Below are positions 59,476 through 64,000 of a stretch of 64,000 nt of DNA, in pieces. Within the stretch, counting starts at the first letter, position 1. Every line of letters starts with the position of its first letter. The position numbers and the translations under genes were made by a program. The stretch covers positions 86,143,001 to 86,207,000 of the forward strand of contig JALJCS010000002.1 in the NCBI GenBank assembly GCA_023055355.1. Reading direction: 5' to 3'. This stretch comes from Agelaius tricolor (Eukaryota > Chordata > Aves > Passeriformes > Icteridae). Under the pieces are notes generated by a model. It was not told the origin of the DNA and made no database searches. It was given only the letters and a program-made list of their open reading frames with translations.

Positions 59476-62400
59476 CTCAGCCTTGCAGGCATCATGCTGT
59501 TCTGAGACTTGTGGTGCCAAAAATGTGTTATCTGAGTCAGGGAAACTGAATTATGTGAATAATTAAAATTCCTATCAGAGCTGACTGTTGTGCACTATGT
59601 GGATGGTGAAGTTAGTTCTGCCCACAATCACTTCATCACTTTTAAGTTATCAAACCAAGGGGCCCCTGCTACAGGTGGAGATGTTAAGTAGGATATCTTA
59701 CCCACATATTAAGTATGGGTAAGTGAAGGGAGGGTTGGATATATCAGAAAGGTGACAAATGCAGTGAAAATGCCAAAGCCACCTACAAATTGATAGATCC
59801 ATGTTTCATTGACCTTTAAAAATCAAATGAGAAGACCACTATGTGATGCACAGTAGGGAAGGCCCCTGCCATAGAAAGAGAAAGTACAGACTGATCTAGT
59901 ACTTCTTATCTGGTTTAAATTTCTGTATCATGGATGACATCTTAAACATCAAGTCTTCATGAAGCCCAAGGACCACTGGTTTTAGAATGACTGCACACTC
60001 CCACCATGGGCACAGGAGACTGTCAGGGGAAAAAAGAGCAGTAACTGGTGTCAAAACTCATCTTTGGTGCTTGTATCACAAAGGACCTAAATCAGCCTTT
60101 CTTCCACCATCTGCTGAAGCAAGCAGCCAGAGTTGTAGTCCTGTAGCTGCCTGTGATATTTTCAGTTCCAGGTGCATTTAATTTTGTTTACAACTGCCCT
60201 GCACTTGCTCAGAGAACCCCTTGCACCTCTTGCCAGTGCTTTGGAGATGATGTAGTTGTGTGAAAGAAGGAAATTACTATTCTGTTATTACTTCAGACTT
60301 TATATAAGAAAATATAAGAGGCATGAAACAGCTTGTATCTTGCTTATATTTGGTGTATTATGGAAATCAAATACTTTTACTTTCTGTAGACTGGGGAAGT
60401 TGTGTCTCCTTTGCCTTAGAGGTGCAGTTTCTGTGTAGGTTGCTCCAGAGGCCACTGGTGCTGAGTAGAGGAAGAAGTGTGTCCTCTCTCCTGAGCACCA
60501 TTAATGAGTGTCATTGAATTATTATGAGGAGCCTGAAACTTGCTGGAGAAACCTCTTGGGAGGATTAAGAATGAAGCAGCTGCCAGTGAGGGCAAACCTG
60601 GGGGCACACCTCTGCTGAAGGTGCAGCACAGAAATTTGATGTCAGGGCAGGCAGGTAAGGGAGGTTGGGAACAACAGCATCACCTCTGGTTTCCCAGTTC
60701 TTTGAGAGAGAGGGGAGTTTTCCTGCCCTCCACAGACAATCTACAGGCCTCCAAGAAAGAGGGGAGAAAATCTCAACATCTTTCTTCTCAAAACATACTC
60801 CTGTAGTGAGTTCAAAGGGTGTTTGAAATATTCTTTACAACACCTATAGGACCTGAGGATTCAGAAAGCTCACTTTGGCAATATTTATGAAGAGTGAGTA
60901 GCTTAGTGAAGCTCACATGCCCATGTTTTCCAGATCTCTGCTCCAGATGGATATTCTGATTCAATGCAACAAATCAGAGCACTCTTAGTTCAGTGAACCT
61001 CATGAAGCTGTGCACTCCCAATGCAGTCCTGGAGTTAAGGATTATTTGGAATGGTGCAATACTTGGGCTGTTCATATCTAAGTAACCCAGAGGAATATGG
61101 AGAGGCAGAAGGAAAGATGTGGCTCTCCTCTGATAAGAAGGGGCTGAGGGCCCTTTTGAAATAACCCTGCACTATTTTCCCAAAATTTTATAATCCACTC
61201 TTGCACAAGGTCAAATTAAAATTATCTTGGGACATGCACCAGCATCCTGATGTAGCCTCCTGAGCTACCCGAGGCCAGTGCAAGTGCCTGCTTTTCCTGA
61301 TGCAGGAGGATTGCCTGTGCAAGCTCCCCCCTGTGATTTCAGCTGTGTAATCTGTATTCAGAGAGATGCTGCCTTTGGCTTCCTTTGTCTGGCTGCTATC
61401 TGTGCAGCAGTGGCAAGGGAAATGCAGCAGACACAGCTGGAGGTGATGTCAAGGGGGGTGGAAAGGCATCACAAGTGGAAGGCAAGAGTGAAACTTTAAC
61501 TGAGACTCTGTAAGGTGCTGTGAAAATACTGTGTCCCTTCAGTAGAGCATGTACAGAAAATGCAAAAAGTTCCCTGTCCTGCATTTCATGCTGCCATGTG
61601 TCTCTGCAGGTTTCAGTTCCTTTGCATGTAATGAATGCTCTTATTTTGGCAAGAGGGGATCCCCATGAAGGATGTTATATCCTAGGGAAAATTGGCTTGC
61701 TTTCCTTTGGCTACTTTTATGGACTCCATATGGTCCTTGTAGGACCCCAACTTCCCCAGGATTGCAACCCAGCCACCATCACAAATGCAGGGAGCATCCT
61801 GCTCTGCAAGTTCCCTCCGTCCCAGCTATAAAGCAGGATTTGAGCATCACTCAGCAGCAAGGCCTTAATGAGGCTCTCTCAAGCCCTGATACAAACTCCA
61901 TTGCTCAACAAGAGCTCTTACACTCTCCATCCTCTCAACTTTGGACAAATAGAAGTAGAACAGCTAAAAATTCTTCCTTTAATTGGGGGTGAATAAGTAC
62001 AAATTTGTTGTATTGTGTTGTTCAACACAAATTGACTTTTATCTCTGTTCCAGGAGTGGAGCAGGACCTGGCAGCAGTGTATCAGTATTGGCAGCTCCTG
62101 AACCTTTAACAGCCAAGCCTCTTTTGAGTAGGTTGGCCATGTCCTCCCTTCCTGTATCTCCACTTTCCTCCCAGCCTGGTGGTGATGCTGACACTGGGCC
62201 AGCAAGACCACCTCAACCTCTCTGTCCTTTAGCCCTTTCTCCAGGGCTTCCTGTATGTGAAGACCTTGGAGCTGTCAGAGGTCAAAAAAAAAAAAGAAAC
62301 CAAACCAAGCAACTGTTCATGGGGTAATCCATGCCCCATGCTGATAAAGCACTTTTATTTCACCCAGCTGTTGGAAACAACATCTCTGTTATGTCCCATC

Positions 62401-62595
62401 CCCACCAAAAATGGGGCATCTGGGGTGGATGTGATTCCCAATAGTTGAGAGTGACACAGGATGAAGTTTGTAGAGGTAAGGAGTTGACCTGTTTGGGTAT
62501 GAAGAATGAAAAAATCATAGAGTAAATCTGTGAATAGTTCAGAAAGATTTCTCTTGTGAAAATGAGGTTAGTGCAAGGAGACAGCCTTGCTCAGC

Positions 62596-62625
62596 ATTTA
62601 CCTTCTGCAAATTTACCTTCTGCAA
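62596..62625. repeat. Perfect 15 bp tandem duplication
   Basis: The 15-mer ATTTACCTTCTGCAA occurs twice head to tail with no mismatch and is followed by ATTTCC, the start of a third partial copy. The identity suggests a recent replication-slippage event. Confidence 0.95.
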
Positions 62626-64000
62626 ATTTCCACCCCAGTCAGCTGCAGTCATGTAAAAGAATGAGTAAATGGAATGAAGGACAACATTTTTGCACTAAAT
62701 TCTTGGTTATCTGAGGATTTCCTCTGACTTGAAAAGATAGCTACAGCCATCCATTCCAAGAATACTTAGATATGATCAGGTAGGAAAAAATAATCTCAAA
62801 CAAATGCAGCAGAAAGAGCTTTAAATTGCAGTGAGTGTCCTGACTGAAAAATAAAAAAAAATTCACAGGGGAAAAATCCAAAATAAAACTGCAAGAACAA
62901 TGCTAATTAGAGATGTGTCAGGTGCTGGCTCTGGATTGCTGTTATGCTACTGTCTGAATTTCAGGGACAATTGCCAGGCAAGAACTGGGGTAGATGTTGA
63001 AATCTCCCTATCATTTCTTTCCTTGAATTGACCCAGAGAAGTCCTTGGGAATGGAAGCTGGAGTGCAAGCCACACTGAAGGCTCACAAGCCCCAGCTGGT
63101 ATGTTATCTGCAGCTGTTTTCATTACTGGCTAAATTGTTGGAAATGCAATCCAGAATGAGAGGGAAAACCGAAATCTGTGGTGAAAAACTGGCTGATATT
63201 TTTTTACCTCTGACAAACTGGTGCACATCCCAGCCTCAGACAGAGCTGAAAGCAGTGGTACTGTCAGAAAAGCCTGCTGCTGGCTGTGCATCCTGTCTCA
63301 CTGCAGAATGACAGGAAATTTAGCCAGAAATGTTGAGCCTCACAACTGTGCACTAGATGGACTCCCCAGGGTCCCCACCATCTAATTAGTGCTCTCCTGC
63401 CATGAGCAGTGAGCTTTTCAAAGTCCAGCTTTCTTTTTCTGTTAAAACCAAAAGGTTTTAAGCAAGGGCTTTAGTTACAAGTGAAAATTTCTTTTTAATG
63501 AAATTGACACCAAGTTTCTCCCTGAGATTTTGAACAGCTGTTTATTCTATATTTTAATTTAAAAAAATAAATTCTTACAGGTGTTCCTTCTTTTGTCTCA
63601 TCATACTGACACCTCTTCAGTGTTTGCTGTCTGGGTTAACCTGCACATTGCTGGAACTCTCTCTCCCCACTTTCAGTATAAATGAGACAGTCCCACCAGT
63701 CACCAGTTTTGCTTGTGTCTCCTGTATTCCAAATAGTGATATCTGTAAATTTTTTCCTACATACACTGTTTATGAAAAAACAATGTCAGGTGCTGTTGCC
63801 TGTCTGTCCTAGAAGAAATTCCTTCTGCTCAGAAGACTGACTTGGTATTGATCATGCTTGGGAAAGACCCTCAAGGGTTTGCTAGGTATGATTTACATGG
63901 TTTTCTAATGTGCTCACTCAGCCTTCAGCCATTTGCTTTCTTATTGCTTTAAGGGTTAGTGATTTTTGCTTAGTATTTGACTCTATCTTAATGTTAGGAT

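Larger units (their letters stand above)
56863..64000. other. Unique noncoding sequence, 7.1 kb
   Basis: No gene or CR1 copy is recognised. It contains T/G low complexity at 57345-57381, a TAAT-rich patch at 58590-58680, the CpG-dense structured segment at 59390-59475, an A-run near 62284, and a 15 bp perfect tandem duplication at 62596-62625. Confidence 0.5.

Noticed and set aside
1..64000. CRISPR arrays, tRNA or rRNA genes, bacterial operons
   Set aside because: No regularly spaced direct repeats, no cloverleaf with matching A and B boxes, and no dense coding on either strand. The sequence is vertebrate in character.

Overview
The window looks like a stretch of bird nuclear genome, either intergenic or within a long intron. 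The main evidence is about ten fragments of CR1 (chicken repeat 1) LINE retrotransposons. Several still carry the typical 3' end, which on the opposite strand reads as an AGAATCAC-type octamer followed by a 'GGTTGGAAGAGACCT...ATCAT..AGTCCAAC' block. Longer copies retain broken pieces of the CR1 reverse transcriptase. The rest is unique, CpG-poor, AT-leaning sequence with short microsatellites and a low repeat load, as is normal for birds. Nothing points to a prokaryotic, plasmid or viral origin, and I see no operon, CRISPR array, rRNA or tRNA.

I recognise no protein-coding gene. The longest open frames (up to 177 codons) match no family I know and are about what chance gives in 64 kb. Several open frames on the minus strand are flanked by good acceptor and donor splice signals (for example 1756-1874, 22053-22284, 43012-43090, 48563-48678). 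Equally good ones exist on the plus strand, so I treat them all as probable pseudo-exons and score them low.

Layout. 1-10 kb: unique DNA with an old CR1 piece (2615-2915), a short CR1 3' end (4711-4900) and a small CpG cluster at 5.3 kb. 10.15-10.64 kb: two T/G-rich low-complexity tracts, one with a G-quadruplex-like motif. 13.4-14.1 kb: a block with locally many CpGs and several palindromic or transcription-factor-like motifs, my best candidate for a conserved regulatory element. 16.9-17.45 kb: an unexpected cluster of perfect short inverted repeats, directly next to a 1.4 kb minus-strand CR1 (17474-18880). 25.9-27.6 kb: a plus-strand CR1 with recognisable reverse transcriptase remains, then a short minus-strand CR1. 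28.7, 46.2, 46.5 and 53.4 kb: microsatellites. 38.3-39.7 kb: two further CR1 pieces, one with an intact octamer tail. 47.1-48.0 kb: a 0.93 kb minus-strand CR1. 51.0 kb: a plus-strand CR1 3' end with an extra 50 bp inside. 56.7 kb: a last short CR1. 59.4 kb: a compact CpG-rich segment with competing inverted repeats.

No genes can be shown to work together here. The most unusual feature I can support directly from the sequence is the hairpin cluster at 16.93-17.44 kb.
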